Source of the DNA: Bradyrhizobium elkanii USDA 76
Lineage (GTDB): Bacteria; Pseudomonadota; Alphaproteobacteria; Rhizobiales; Xanthobacteraceae
Reading direction: 5' to 3'
Assembly: GCF_023278185.1 (NCBI RefSeq)
Contig: NZ_CP066356.1
Location: 1,914,001-1,978,000, forward strand
DNA length: 64,000 nucleotides
Shown: positions 8,368 to 17,736 of the stretch, piece after piece
Position numbering within the stretch: the first letter of the stretch is position 1
How the letters are laid out: every line of letters begins with the position of its first letter
Notes under the pieces: generated by a model
Seen by the model: only the letters and a program-made list of their open reading frames with translations
Told to the model about the DNA's origin: nothing
The model's database searches: none
Made by a program: the position numbers and the translations under genes

Positions 8368-9173
8368 AACTTGGACTTGAAGGCAAGACGGCGATCGTCA
8401 CCGGCGGCAGCAAGGGCATTGGTCTCGAGACCGTACGCTTGCTGGCGGAGGAGGGTGTCAAGGTTCTGGTCTGCGCGCGCCGCGAGGACGCGCTGGCCGA
8501 ATGTCGTTCTGACGTCGAGCGGAGCACCGGCGTCAAGGTCGAAACGCTGTCGCTTGATGTGACGGATCTGAAGCAGATCGAGCGGCTGCCGGCGCTCGCC
8601 CGCGATCGCCTCGGCCGCGTCGACATCCTGGTCAACAATGCCGGCACCGGCACCTACAAGCCGTTCCTCGAAGTCACCGACGAGGAATTGCAATACGGCA
8701 TGGCGATCAATTTCTTCGCTCAGTTCCGTATCTGTCAGCGCATCATCCCGATCATGATCGAGCAGAACGGCGGCAGCATCGTCAACGTGTCGGGCGAAAC
8801 CGGGATCATGGTGACGATGCCGCCGTTCCTGTCGTCATGCACCGGTCCGGCCAAGTCGGCCGAAATCCGCTTCTCCAAGATTCTCGCCAACGAATTCGGG
8901 CCGCACAACATTCGCGTCAACTGCGTCGTTCCCGGTTTTGTCAATACTCCGGAACGTTTTGCAAAATGGGAGCGCGAGCTCGCCAAGCGCAATCTGGGCG
9001 AAGAGGAGGCGGAAGCCGAACGCAAGCGCTGGTCGGAAAATAACTCGATGCGCAACACGCGCTGGGGCACGCCGGAGGAACTCGCCAATTTGATCGTCTT
9101 CGCGCTGTCCGACCGCGCGAGCTTCGTCAACGGCGCGGTGCTGGTTGCCGACAATGCGCAGGACAAGTCGTGA
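8364..9173 (+). CDS. SDR family protein lacking the catalytic tyrosine
   Basis: This 269-residue short-chain dehydrogenase/reductase has a good cofactor motif TGGSKGIG (residues 13-20), a structural NNAG near residue 91 and the catalytic-region serine in NVSGETG. The usual YxxxK is changed: the segment reads SCTGPAKSAE, so threonine occupies the tyrosine position while the lysine is kept. Classical SDR redox chemistry needs the tyrosine, so this protein may have altered chemistry or be a binding protein. It overlaps the MmgE/PrpD gene by four bases. SDR membership is certain; function is open. Confidence 0.85.
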   Translation: MKLGLEGKTAIVTGGSKGIGLETVRLLAEEGVKVLVCARREDALAECRSDVERSTGVKVETLSLDVTDLKQIERLPALARDRLGRVDILVNNAGTGTYKPFLEVTDEELQYGMAINFFAQFRICQRIIPIMIEQNGGSIVNVSGETGIMVTMPPFLSSCTGPAKSAEIRFSKILANEFGPHNIRVNCVVPGFVNTPERFAKWERELAKRNLGEEEAEAERKRWSENNSMRNTRWGTPEELANLIVFALSDRASFVNGAVLVADNAQDKS

Positions 9174-9252
9174 AAACGACGCCGCTCGACATGATGAATC
9201 GATTGATGACAACAGGAACGGCGGCGGGCCTTGCGGCGGCCGGGAGGATTTG

Positions 9253-10416
9253 ATGGACGTTGACAAGCCGCTCGCTGGTATCACCGTGGTTGAACTCGGA
9301 CACAGCGTGGCCGCCCCCTATGCCGGATTGATTCTGGCCGATCTCGGCGCCCGTGTGATCAAGGTCGAAAATCCCAAGAGCGGCGATTATGCGCGTGGCT
9401 GGGGGCCGCCGTTCTGGAACGGAACGGCAAGTGTGTTCCATAGTCTCAATCGCGGCAAGGAAGGCATCACCGTCGATTTCGGTGCAGCGGAAGATTGCGA
9501 GAAGCTGAAGTCGCTGATCCTGAACGAGGCCGATGCCGTCATCCAGAATCTGCGGCCCGGCATTCTGGACAAGTTTGGTCTCACCGCGGATGCGCTCAGC
9601 GCCGCGAAGCCATCGCTGATCTGGTGCGACATCGGCGCGTTCGGCGCCAAGGGACCGCTCGCCAGCAAGCCCGGCTACGATCCGCTCGCCCAGGCGAGCA
9701 CCGGCATCATGAGCGTTACCGGCGAGGGCGGTCGGCCGCCGGTGCGTGTCGGCGTCTCGCTGGTCGACATGGGCTCCGGCATGTGGGCGGTGATCGGCAT
9801 GCTCGCCGCGTTGGTGGCGCGCAACAAGGGCGGTCAGGGTCGCAGCGTTGCGACCTCGCTTTACGAGACCGGGCTCGCGTGGATGACCGTTCCGCTGGCC
9901 GGCTATGCGGCGTCAGGTGAGGTGCGCAAGCCCTATGGATCGGGCACCGCGGAAATCGCGCCCTATCAGGCATTTGAGGCGTCCGACGGATGGCTGATGA
10001 TTGCAGCCGGCAACGACAATCTGTTCCGCAAGCTGTGCGTGGCGTTGAGTCTCGAGGCGCTTGCGCATGATCCTGACTTCGCGACCAACGCGGCAAGGGT
10101 CGTCAACCGCGAACGACTGATCCCGCAAATCGCGGCCGCGGTGCGCAAGTATACGGCCGATGCGCTTGGCGGCATTCTCGACGGCGCCGGGGTTCCCAAT
10201 GCACCGCTGCTGACCACCGATCAGGTTGCGGAGCATCCACAAACCCGCGCGCTCGACATGATGGTGCGATGTGCTGGCGACGATATCGATCTTGTCGGCG
10301 TTCCGCTTGCCTTCGACGGTACGCGACCACGCGCGCGCACCGCTGCGCCGGCGCTCGGCCAGCACAATGCCATTCTTCGAAAGCCTGCGAGCAAGGGAGC
10401 CATCAATGCGAACTGA
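9253..10416 (+). CDS. Class III CoA-transferase (CaiB/BaiF family)
   Basis: This 387-residue enzyme is of the family that transfers CoA between a donor acyl-CoA and a carboxylic acid. The N terminus has 'LAGITVVELGHSVAAPYAG' and 'GARVIKVENP'. The catalytic aspartate should be the D in SLVDMGSG (near residue 173), aligned with Asp169 of formyl-CoA transferase. The ATG at 9253 has GGGAGG upstream; an in-frame upstream extension into the 80-base gap has no ribosome site. In this operon it most likely activates the imported acid to its CoA thioester. Confidence 0.92.
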   Translation: MDVDKPLAGITVVELGHSVAAPYAGLILADLGARVIKVENPKSGDYARGWGPPFWNGTASVFHSLNRGKEGITVDFGAAEDCEKLKSLILNEADAVIQNLRPGILDKFGLTADALSAAKPSLIWCDIGAFGAKGPLASKPGYDPLAQASTGIMSVTGEGGRPPVRVGVSLVDMGSGMWAVIGMLAALVARNKGGQGRSVATSLYETGLAWMTVPLAGYAASGEVRKPYGSGTAEIAPYQAFEASDGWLMIAAGNDNLFRKLCVALSLEALAHDPDFATNAARVVNRERLIPQIAAAVRKYTADALGGILDGAGVPNAPLLTTDQVAEHPQTRALDMMVRCAGDDIDLVGVPLAFDGTRPRARTAAPALGQHNAILRKPASKGAINAN

Positions 10417-11200
10417 TTTCCAGACCATCAAGGTCGAACGGCGTGATGGCGATATCCTGCTGGTGACGTTGCACCGGCCGGAAGCGTCCAATGCGATGAA
10501 CACCCAGATGGGCCTCGATCTGGTGGAACTGTTCGAGGGCTTCTCGACCGACATCGAGGGGTTGCGCGCGGTGATCCTGACCGGACACGGCGACAAGGCG
10601 TTCTGCGCCGGGGGCGATCTGAAGCAGCGCAACGGCATGACGGACGAGGCCTGGCAGGCACAGCATCTGGTCTTCGAGCGCATGCTGCGCGCTCTGCTGG
10701 GCTGTCCGATTCCCGTGATCGGCGCGATCAATGGTGCGGCCTATGGCGGCGGCTGCGAGATCGCGGCGGCGCTCGACTTTGTCTACGCCTCGACCAATGC
10801 ACGCTTCGCGCTGACCGAAGTGACGCTCGGCATCATGCCAGGTGGCGGCGGCACGCAGAATCTGCCGCGCGCCGTCGGCGAGCGCCGCGCCAAGGAATTG
10901 ATCCTGTCCGGCCAGCCGTTCTCGGCTGCCGAGGCCGAGCGCTGGGGGCTGGTCAATCGGGTGCTGCCGCCAGGGGAATTGCTGGAGGCGACCTTCGCCA
11001 TCGCCCATCGCATCGCTGCCAATGGCCCGATCTCGGTGCGCCAGGCCAAGCAGGCGATCCATCGCGGTTTGCAGATGTCGCTCGCCGATGGCCTCGCCTT
11101 CGAGATCGAGGCCTACAACCGTCTGGTTCCGACCGCGGACCGGCGCGAAGGCGTGCTGGCGTTCAACGAGCGCCGCAAACCCAACTTTCAAGGCAAGTAG
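10406..11200 (+). CDS. Enoyl-CoA hydratase/isomerase (crotonase) family protein
   Basis: This 264-residue crotonase has oxyanion-hole elements 'AFCAGGDLK' and 'GAAYGGGCEIA'. Both glutamates used by true hydratases are present: the E in GGGCEIA and the E in LTEVTLG. That supports hydration of a 2-enoyl-CoA rather than another crotonase reaction. It overlaps the CoA-transferase by eleven bases. In the pathway order it would hydrate the product of the acyl-CoA dehydrogenase before the lyase step. Confidence 0.9.
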   Translation: MRTDFQTIKVERRDGDILLVTLHRPEASNAMNTQMGLDLVELFEGFSTDIEGLRAVILTGHGDKAFCAGGDLKQRNGMTDEAWQAQHLVFERMLRALLGCPIPVIGAINGAAYGGGCEIAAALDFVYASTNARFALTEVTLGIMPGGGGTQNLPRAVGERRAKELILSGQPFSAAEAERWGLVNRVLPPGELLEATFAIAHRIAANGPISVRQAKQAIHRGLQMSLADGLAFEIEAYNRLVPTADRREGVLAFNERRKPNFQGK

Positions 11201-11213
11201 GAGGAAGCGCGAA

Positions 11214-12149
11214 ATGCGTGAGAAAGCTCATGTTCGCGAGGTCGGACCCCGCGACGGCATCCAGATGGTCAAAACCATCTTGCCGAGCGCGCGCAAGCTG
11301 GCCTGGTGCCGCGGCGCAGTGGAGGCCGGAATCCGCGAGATCGAGGTGACCTCGTTCGTGCCGGCCAAGGTGATCCCGCAATTTGCCGACGCGGAGGAGG
11401 TGGCCCGCGGCGCGCTGGCGATGCCGGGCTTGCGGCCGTCGGTTCTGGTTCCGAATCTGAAGGGGGCCGAGCGCGCCTTCGCGCTCGGTGTGCCAATCGT
11501 CAACTATGTGCTGTCGGCGAGCGAGGAGCACAACCAGGCCAATGTTCGCCGCAGTACCGAGGAGTCGCTGCAAGACTTCGCGCGCATCGCCGCGGCGCGC
11601 GATCAGCGCCCCGGAGCACGAATCGGACTTGGTGCGGGCATCGCGACCGCGTTCGGCTGCACCATCTCGGGGGCGGTATCGGAGGCACGAGTGGTCGAGA
11701 TCGCGGTGCGGCTCGCCGGTATGGGCGCCGACGAGATCATCGTCGCCGATACGGTCGGCTATGGCGATCCGGGTCAGGTTCGCCGCTTGATGGGCGCGGT
11801 GATCGCAGCGGTGCGTCCACTGCCGGTCGCCTGCCACTTCCACGACACGCGCGGTCTCGGTCTCGCCAATGTGACGGCGGCACTGGATGCGGGTGTACGC
11901 GCGTTCGATGCATCTCTCGCCGGACTCGGCGGCTGTCCGTTCGCACCCGGCGCCACCGGCAATATCGACACCGAGGATACCGTCTTTCTGCTCGAGCAAC
12001 TCGGTTTCGATACCGGCGCCGATGTCGAGCGGCTGGTTGCCTTGCGACGCGAGGTCGAGAGCTGGCTGCCCGGCGAACGGTTCTCCGGCGCGATCGCCCG
12101 CGCCGGCCTGCCCAAAACGTTCCGCGTGTCGGCCAGCGCCGCCGCCTGA
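11214..12149 (+). CDS. Hydroxymethylglutaryl-CoA lyase-like protein
   Basis: This 311-residue TIM-barrel enzyme of the DRE-TIM/HMGL family begins with 'VREVGPRDGIQ', which contains the metal/substrate Asp and Arg. The lyase signature 'GLGGCPFAPGATGN' carries the mobile catalytic cysteine, and CHFHDTRGLG holds the metal-binding histidines. Such lyases cleave a 3-hydroxy-3-methyl acyl-CoA into acetyl-CoA plus an oxo acid. The ATG at 11214 follows AGGAAGCG. This is probably the carbon-carbon bond cleavage step; whether the substrate is HMG-CoA itself or an analogue is not decided. Confidence 0.9.
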   Translation: MREKAHVREVGPRDGIQMVKTILPSARKLAWCRGAVEAGIREIEVTSFVPAKVIPQFADAEEVARGALAMPGLRPSVLVPNLKGAERAFALGVPIVNYVLSASEEHNQANVRRSTEESLQDFARIAAARDQRPGARIGLGAGIATAFGCTISGAVSEARVVEIAVRLAGMGADEIIVADTVGYGDPGQVRRLMGAVIAAVRPLPVACHFHDTRGLGLANVTAALDAGVRAFDASLAGLGGCPFAPGATGNIDTEDTVFLLEQLGFDTGADVERLVALRREVESWLPGERFSGAIARAGLPKTFRVSASAAA

Positions 12150-12160
12150 AAGGATATGAC

Positions 12161-13363
12161 ATGAACTATCACGACGCCGCCCAAACCGCCGACATGGAGG
12201 TCACCGTCGCGTTGGGGGAGGATTTCTCCGACCTGCGCAACACGGTGCGGCAGATCTGCAAGGGCTTTCCGGGCGAATATTGGCGCAAGCTCGACGACCA
12301 AAGCGCCTATCCGACCGAATTCGTCGCGGCGTTGACGGAAGCGGGATTCCTCGGCGCGTTGATCCCGGAGGAATACGGAGGTTCGGGCCTGCCGCTGCGT
12401 GCAGCCGCGGTGATCCTCGAAGAGATCAATGCGAATGGCTGCAGCGCCAGTCCCGCGCATGCCCAGATGTACATCATGGGTACGTTGCTCCGTCACGGCA
12501 ACGAGACCCAGAAGCGGACGTACCTGCCGGAGATCGCGGCAGGCCGGCTGCGGCTGCAGGCCTTTGGCGTGACCGAGCCCAATACCGGGTCCGATACCAC
12601 CCAGCTCAAAACCCGCGCCGAGCGTCAGGGCGACGTCTATGTCGTCAACGGCCAGAAGGTCTGGACGTCGCGGGCGCTGCACTCCGACCTGATGCTGCTC
12701 CTGGCGCGCACCAGTCCGGTCGATCAGGTGAAGCGGCGCACCGACGGACTTTCGGTGTTCCTGGTCGACTTGCGTGAGGCCAAGGGCAACGGTGTCGAAA
12801 TCCGCCCGATCAAGGCGATGGTCAATCACAACACGACAGAGGTGTTCATCGAGAACCTGAAAGTGCCGGTCGCCAATCTCATCGGGGAGGAAGGCAAGGG
12901 CTTTCGCTACATCCTCGACGGCATGAACGCCGAGCGGATCCTGGTCGCCTCTGAATGCGTCGGCGATGGGCGCTGGCTTCTCGGCAAGGGCGTCGCCTAC
13001 GCCAATGAGCGGCGCGTCTTCGGCCGCTCGATAGGCCAGAACCAGGGCATCCAGTTTCCGCTGGCGCGCGCCTACGCCGAACTCGAAGCCGCCGACATGA
13101 TGTGCCGCCGCGCCGCCGCGTTGTTCCAGGCCGGGCAGCCCTGCGGAGCAGACGCCAACATCGCCAAGCTGCTGGCGTCGGAGGCCACCTGGAAAGCGGC
13201 CGATACGACATTCCAGACCCATGGCGGATTCGCCTTTGCGCAGGAATACGACGTCGAGCGCAAATGGCGTGAGGTCCGTCTTTACCAGACAGCCCCGATC
13301 TCGACCAACATGGTGCTGGCCTATGTGGCGCAGCACGTGCTCGGTCTTCCGCGTTCCTACTGA
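12161..13363 (+). CDS. Acyl-CoA dehydrogenase family protein
   Basis: This 400-residue FAD enzyme shows the three-domain ACAD pattern: 'LIPEEYGGSGLP' in the N-terminal helical domain, 'FGVTEPNTGSDTT' in the beta domain and 'FGRSIGQNQGIQFPLA' in the C-terminal domain. The usual base position (YEGTxEIQ) reads QTAPISTN and has no glutamate. A glutamate is present in 'GMNAERILVA', the position used by isovaleryl- and long-chain dehydrogenases. This suggests a branched or bulky acyl-CoA substrate. It starts twelve bases after the lyase gene with AAAGGA upstream. Confidence 0.9.
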   Translation: MNYHDAAQTADMEVTVALGEDFSDLRNTVRQICKGFPGEYWRKLDDQSAYPTEFVAALTEAGFLGALIPEEYGGSGLPLRAAAVILEEINANGCSASPAHAQMYIMGTLLRHGNETQKRTYLPEIAAGRLRLQAFGVTEPNTGSDTTQLKTRAERQGDVYVVNGQKVWTSRALHSDLMLLLARTSPVDQVKRRTDGLSVFLVDLREAKGNGVEIRPIKAMVNHNTTEVFIENLKVPVANLIGEEGKGFRYILDGMNAERILVASECVGDGRWLLGKGVAYANERRVFGRSIGQNQGIQFPLARAYAELEAADMMCRRAAALFQAGQPCGADANIAKLLASEATWKAADTTFQTHGGFAFAQEYDVERKWREVRLYQTAPISTNMVLAYVAQHVLGLPRSY

Positions 13364-13374
13364 GGAGACGACCC

Positions 13375-14748
13375 ATGCTGGATATCACGCGTCAGACGGC
13401 GAATTTTGTAGCCGGCCTCAAGCTGTCCGATCTGTCCGGCCGCTGCCGCGAGGCGGCGCGGACCGGCATCATCGACTGCGTCGGCGTCATGATCGCTGGC
13501 GCCGCCGAGCAGCCGGTGCGGATCGTGTCGGCGATGGTGGCCGCGTCCACCCAGAACGATGGCGCGCCCGAGGTTCCGTCGGGCCGCAATCTCGCGGCGC
13601 CAGATGCCGCGCTCGTCAACGGCGTCGCGGCGCATGTGCTCGACTATGACGACGTGGCGCTCGCCGGACACCCGAGCACCGTGCTGGTGCCCGCCATCCT
13701 GGCCGAAGGGTGGTCGCTCGACTCCAGCGGCGCCGACGCGCTCGCCGCCTATGCCGCGGGCTACGAAGTCTGGGCGCAGGTCATTGCGCTGGAGCCCGGT
13801 CACCTCCATGAGCGCGGCTTTCATCCGACGGCCGTGATGGGCGCGCTCGCCACCGCGGCCGCCTGTGCGCGGCTGCGCAATCTCGACTCCACGAAGACCG
13901 CGCATGCCATCGCGATCGCCGCCTCGCTCGCCTCCGGACTGGTTGCCAATTTCGGCACCATGACCAAATCGCTGCATGCCGGCCGCACCGCCCAATCCGG
14001 CGTGCTTGCCGCGCGCCTCGCCGATCAGGGATTTACCGCATCGCTGGACGTGCTCGAGCACCAAACCGGCTTCCTGCGTGCCCATTCGCCCTCGGGCACG
14101 CCGGAGATCGAAAACGGCACGATCGATATCGGCCGCAACTGGCGGCTTGCCGATCTCGGCATCAATGTGAAGCGCTATCCGACCTGCTATGCGACCCATC
14201 GTTCGATCGATGCGATGATTGACCTGGTGAAAGCGCACAAGCTCAAACCCGACGACGTGAAGGAAATTCGGGTCCACACCGGCGTCACCCAAAGGCTGAT
14301 GTTGCGCAACACCAATCCCCAGACCGGTCTCGAGGCCAAGTTCAGCATGGAATTCGCGATGACCGCCGCGCTGATCGCCGGCCGCGTCGGGCTGTCCGAG
14401 CTCACCGATGAGTTCGTCTCGCGGCCCGACGTCGGCGCCACCTTCGCCAAGGTCCGTTGCACGACAACCGATGAAATCATGCCGGGAGATCAGCCGTTCG
14501 CGCCGGACGACCGCGTCAGCGTCGTGTTGGCGTCGGGCGAGGTGCTTGAGCACGCGCCGGTGGTTCATGCCAAGGGCAGCTGGCAGCGCCCGCTTTCGCG
14601 CGACGAACTGCAGGATAAGTTCATGGACTGCGCGACCCGGGTGTTCAAGCAAGGCCAGGCCGCAGCACTGTTCGAGCAGCTCTGGAATATCGAGGATCTC
14701 GGGTCGATCCGTTCGCTGCGCCTGACCAACGACCGGGGCGACGCATGA
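13375..14748 (+). CDS. MmgE/PrpD family protein (second copy)
   Basis: This 457-residue protein has 'NGVAAHVLDYDDVALAGHPS' near residues 81-100, a closer match to the family's NGxxAHxxDyDD active-site pattern than the first copy. 'GFHPTAVMGALATAAA' and 'KRYPTCYATH' are also typical. It likely acts on a di- or tricarboxylate (dehydration, decarboxylation or isomerisation). GAGGAGA precedes the ATG. It overlaps the next gene by four bases. Confidence 0.89.
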   Translation: MLDITRQTANFVAGLKLSDLSGRCREAARTGIIDCVGVMIAGAAEQPVRIVSAMVAASTQNDGAPEVPSGRNLAAPDAALVNGVAAHVLDYDDVALAGHPSTVLVPAILAEGWSLDSSGADALAAYAAGYEVWAQVIALEPGHLHERGFHPTAVMGALATAAACARLRNLDSTKTAHAIAIAASLASGLVANFGTMTKSLHAGRTAQSGVLAARLADQGFTASLDVLEHQTGFLRAHSPSGTPEIENGTIDIGRNWRLADLGINVKRYPTCYATHRSIDAMIDLVKAHKLKPDDVKEIRVHTGVTQRLMLRNTNPQTGLEAKFSMEFAMTAALIAGRVGLSELTDEFVSRPDVGATFAKVRCTTTDEIMPGDQPFAPDDRVSVVLASGEVLEHAPVVHAKGSWQRPLSRDELQDKFMDCATRVFKQGQAAALFEQLWNIEDLGSIRSLRLTNDRGDA

Positions 14749-15569
14749 GCGCGGCAATGCCTGGGAAGGGATCGACGCCGCGTATCTGGCACCAGTCGGT
14801 CAACGAGCTCGATCACCTCGAAGTCTACAAGCGTGCGCTCGAGGCCCATGCGGCGGAAATCCTTGGCGATGACGCCGAGGTCGTCGTTCACGGGCTTCCG
14901 TCCGGATCATACGCCGGCGCTTCGGCCACTGCGGTGCTCGGCAATGCATTCGCCTATCACCGCATTCTCAGCCGGGTGATCGACAATGCGATCATGGCCG
15001 AGCGGCAGGGTTATGATGCCTTCGTGATAGGCTCGTTCAGCGAACCGTTTCTGCGTGAGATCCGCTCCGCGGTGGATATTCCCGTCGCCTCGCTGACCGA
15101 GAGTGGTCTTCTGGTCGGCTGCTCGCTTGGCAGCTATGTGGCATTGATCTCCAATGCGCCGGCGGTGCAGTGGATGACCAAGGTTGCGGTCGACAAGCAC
15201 AAGCTCGCGGCGCGTGTGCTCGAGGTCGCGGCGATGGATCCGCCGCTCGACGAGCCGCAGCTGGCGCGTGCTTACGCCGATCCGGCTCCGGTCATCGCAA
15301 ATTTCAGGGCCGCGGCCGAGCGCCTGGTGGCGCGAGGGGCCGATGTCATCATTCCGGCGGAAGGCGTGCTGGCGGAACTCCTGGTTCGTCACGGCGTCCA
15401 CCGCATTGCCGGCGCTCCCGTGATGGACGTGTTTGCCGTCACCTGGGCCTATGCGCTGATGCAGATCAGGCTCTGGTCGAAGGCACAACTTGGCGTGGGC
15501 CGGAGCTGGCACCACAGGCGCGACGATGCAGCGATCGTTGCAAGATTTTGGCAAGGGGACGCACAATGA
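14745..15569 (+). CDS. Asp/Glu/hydantoin racemase-like protein without the paired cysteines
   Basis: This 274-residue protein has the overall pattern of the Asp/Glu racemase superfamily: 'YDAFVIGSFSEPFLREIRS' followed by 'DIPVASLTESG', and a second half 'RGADVIIPAEGVLAELL'. In catalytic relatives these two segments carry cysteines (ICCF and GCAGM). Here they are serine (GSF) and glutamate (PAEG), so the two-base racemase mechanism is not available. One cysteine remains in LVGCSLGS. Possible roles are a decarboxylase- or isomerase-like activity or substrate binding. It is translationally coupled at both ends within the operon. Confidence 0.75.
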   Translation: MSAAMPGKGSTPRIWHQSVNELDHLEVYKRALEAHAAEILGDDAEVVVHGLPSGSYAGASATAVLGNAFAYHRILSRVIDNAIMAERQGYDAFVIGSFSEPFLREIRSAVDIPVASLTESGLLVGCSLGSYVALISNAPAVQWMTKVAVDKHKLAARVLEVAAMDPPLDEPQLARAYADPAPVIANFRAAAERLVARGADVIIPAEGVLAELLVRHGVHRIAGAPVMDVFAVTWAYALMQIRLWSKAQLGVGRSWHHRRDDAAIVARFWQGDAQ

Positions 15570-16453
15570 GCACTTCAGCCTCAACGCAAGTCGCAGGCGT
15601 CTATCACCGCAGACTTGGCGACGCGCTCGTCACCGGCCTCAGCGACGGTTATGTCGACATGGGATACACGATCTTTCGCAATATCCCCGAGGAGGAAACC
15701 AAGGCCATTCTGGCGCGCGATCACCGCACCTCGCCGCCGCTCATCTCGGTCAACGCCTTTGCCGTGCGCATGGACAGTCGGACCTACCTGATCGACTGCG
15801 GATCAGCGGATCTGATGGGGCCGACCTGCGGTCGCCTGCCGGAAAATCTCGCTGCCGCCGGCATCGATCCGGCCTCGGTCGACGCGGTGCTGCTGACCCA
15901 TGTCCATCCCGACCATTCCAACGGGCTGACCGATGCCGCGACCGGAACGCGCCTGTTTCCCAACGCGGAAATCATCGTCCATGAGAACGAGATCAATCAC
16001 TGGTTCAACGACGAGGCGATGGCCAAGGCGGCCGAGCGGCCCCGGCGCCGCTATTTCGAGGCCGGCCGCACCCAGCTGAAGCCCTATATGGCTGCCGATC
16101 GCGTCAAGACTTTCCGGAAGGGCGAGGTGCTCCCGGGCGTCACGGCGATCCCGATCCACGGTCATACCCCCGGCCACGCCGCCTATGTCGTATCGCGCGG
16201 CGGCGAATCAATGGTGGTTTGGGGTGACACGGTCCATGTGCCGGAGATCCAGGTTGCACGTCCGGAAGTGACGATGGAATTCGACACCGACCCCGAGGCC
16301 GCTGCGGCCGCTCGTCAGATGATGTTCGACATGGTTGTCACTGACGACATGCTGGTCGGCGGTATGCATCTGCATTTCCCCGGGTTCGGACATATGCGGC
16401 GCGAGGCAGGCCGATACAGCCTGGTGGCGGAGCAGTGGGCGTTCGAAGTATGA
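15566..16453 (+). CDS. Metallo-beta-lactamase-fold hydrolase
   Basis: This 295-residue protein has the metal motif THVHPDHSNG (HxHxDH), a later metal histidine in 'IHGHTPGHAAY', the aspartate in 'VVWGDTVHVP' and a C-terminal histidine region around 'GGMHLHFPGFGH'. This is the full two-metal site of the MBL hydrolase fold, whose members cleave lactones, esters or thioesters. No signal peptide is visible. The ATG overlaps the previous stop (ATGA). A lactone- or thioester-hydrolysing role in the pathway is plausible. Confidence 0.9.
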   Translation: MSTSASTQVAGVYHRRLGDALVTGLSDGYVDMGYTIFRNIPEEETKAILARDHRTSPPLISVNAFAVRMDSRTYLIDCGSADLMGPTCGRLPENLAAAGIDPASVDAVLLTHVHPDHSNGLTDAATGTRLFPNAEIIVHENEINHWFNDEAMAKAAERPRRRYFEAGRTQLKPYMAADRVKTFRKGEVLPGVTAIPIHGHTPGHAAYVVSRGGESMVVWGDTVHVPEIQVARPEVTMEFDTDPEAAAAARQMMFDMVVTDDMLVGGMHLHFPGFGHMRREAGRYSLVAEQWAFEV

Positions 16454-16637
16454 GCCGCAATATCATCGAAGCCGACGCCATCTGATCGGTCCGGAACAAG
16501 GAGGGGAGGCCAGGCCGTTTGGATCACGGTGGAGAAATGCACAAATCATTTGCCTTCGGCCAGCGGATAGCACCTGCGGCCGAATTGGCTTCCGCGTAAT
16601 GTGCAGGGGATTGAGATCTCAGCCCCCGGTGATTGTG

Positions 16638-17681
16638 ATGGCAGAACAGCAAACGGCAGGTCGCGGAAGCAAATTGACGATTCGCGACGTGGCGACCGCA
16701 GCGGGCGTTTCGACCGGCACGGTGTCGCGGGTGCTCAATGCCAATGCCACCGTCCATCCCGACATCCGCCGGAAGGTCCAGCGCGCAATCGATGATCTGG
16801 GCTATACGCCGAACGCGGTGGCGCAGAGCATGCGCATCCGGTCGACCCACACGATCGGCTGCATCTTGCGTGAGATCAACATTCCGCAACTCGCGGGCTT
16901 CGTCAAAGCCGCGCACGACGTGCTGGACGAGGTCGGCTTCTCGCTGCTCATCTCCAACTCGGAAGGCCGCAAGGAGCGTGAGCGAGAGCTGCTCAGCCGG
17001 CTGTCGCGGCGGCAGGCCGACGGCGTGATGATGGGGCCATACACGCCGGTCGCCGGCGAGTTCGAGTCCTTCCTGCGCGATCTCGATATTCCGATCGTGC
17101 TGATCGATCGTGATCAGCCGGATTGGACTGATGCCGTTATGGCCGATCACGCCGAAGGGATGCGTGTCGCGGTCAGTCATTTGCTCGATCTTGGTCATCG
17201 GCGCGTGGCGCTGATCACCGGCGACGCCGGGCTCTATCCGGCGCGCGAACGCGTTCGCGGCTATCAGGAGGCTTTTGCCGCGCGAAATCTCGAGCCTGAT
17301 CCTTCGCTCGTTCACGCCGGGAGCTTCCTGCCCGGTGCGGGATTTCGTATCACCTCGGCATTGCTCGGCCAGCGCAACCCTCCGACCGCGATCATTTCCG
17401 GCGGCATCGACATGCTGTCTGGCGTGCTGCGCGCGGTGCGCGGGCGAGGCCTGCGGATACCGGAGGACGTGTCGCTGATCGCGTCAGGCCATTCCGAGCT
17501 TGCTGAGCTCGTCTCGCCGGCGGTCGCCATCATCGGCTGGGATCAGGCGGAGGTTGGCCGGATTGCGGCCGGCATGCTGCTCGATCGCATCCGAAACGAC
17601 GGTCCGCACGAGCCGCGGCGCGTGCTCGTGCCCAACGAGTTCATTCCGCGCGCATCGCTGGGACCCCCAAGACGTACCTGA
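16638..17681 (+). CDS. LacI-family transcriptional regulator
   Basis: This 347-residue regulator has an N-terminal helix-turn-helix 'LTIRDVATAAGVSTGTVSRV' (residues 13-32), a hinge region 'YTPNAVAQSMR' and a periplasmic-binding-protein-like effector domain ending in the usual 'IIGWDQAEVGRIA' segment. It follows the MBL gene after 184 bases in which I see no operator copy. Two matching LacI-type palindromes lie 14 kb upstream between the TRAP and ABC operons and are the probable targets. The effector is likely the transported substrate or a pathway intermediate. The start is ATG 16638; in-frame GTG codons just upstream are alternatives. Confidence 0.92.
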   Translation: MAEQQTAGRGSKLTIRDVATAAGVSTGTVSRVLNANATVHPDIRRKVQRAIDDLGYTPNAVAQSMRIRSTHTIGCILREINIPQLAGFVKAAHDVLDEVGFSLLISNSEGRKERERELLSRLSRRQADGVMMGPYTPVAGEFESFLRDLDIPIVLIDRDQPDWTDAVMADHAEGMRVAVSHLLDLGHRRVALITGDAGLYPARERVRGYQEAFAARNLEPDPSLVHAGSFLPGAGFRITSALLGQRNPPTAIISGGIDMLSGVLRAVRGRGLRIPEDVSLIASGHSELAELVSPAVAIIGWDQAEVGRIAAGMLLDRIRNDGPHEPRRVLVPNEFIPRASLGPPRRT

Positions 17682-17736
17682 AGAATTGCCGTCCATGGCA
17701 CGACCGGACGGCCATAGCATGCAAGGAGACAGTTCC

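Noticed and set aside
11774..13336. Long open frame on the minus strand (520 codons) opposite the lyase and acyl-CoA dehydrogenase genes
   Set aside because: It mirrors well-supported plus-strand genes, has no family motifs and arises from GC-rich codon bias.
13357..14757. 466-codon minus-strand frame opposite the second MmgE/PrpD gene
   Set aside because: Shadow: near-exact mirror of the real gene, with low-complexity composition.
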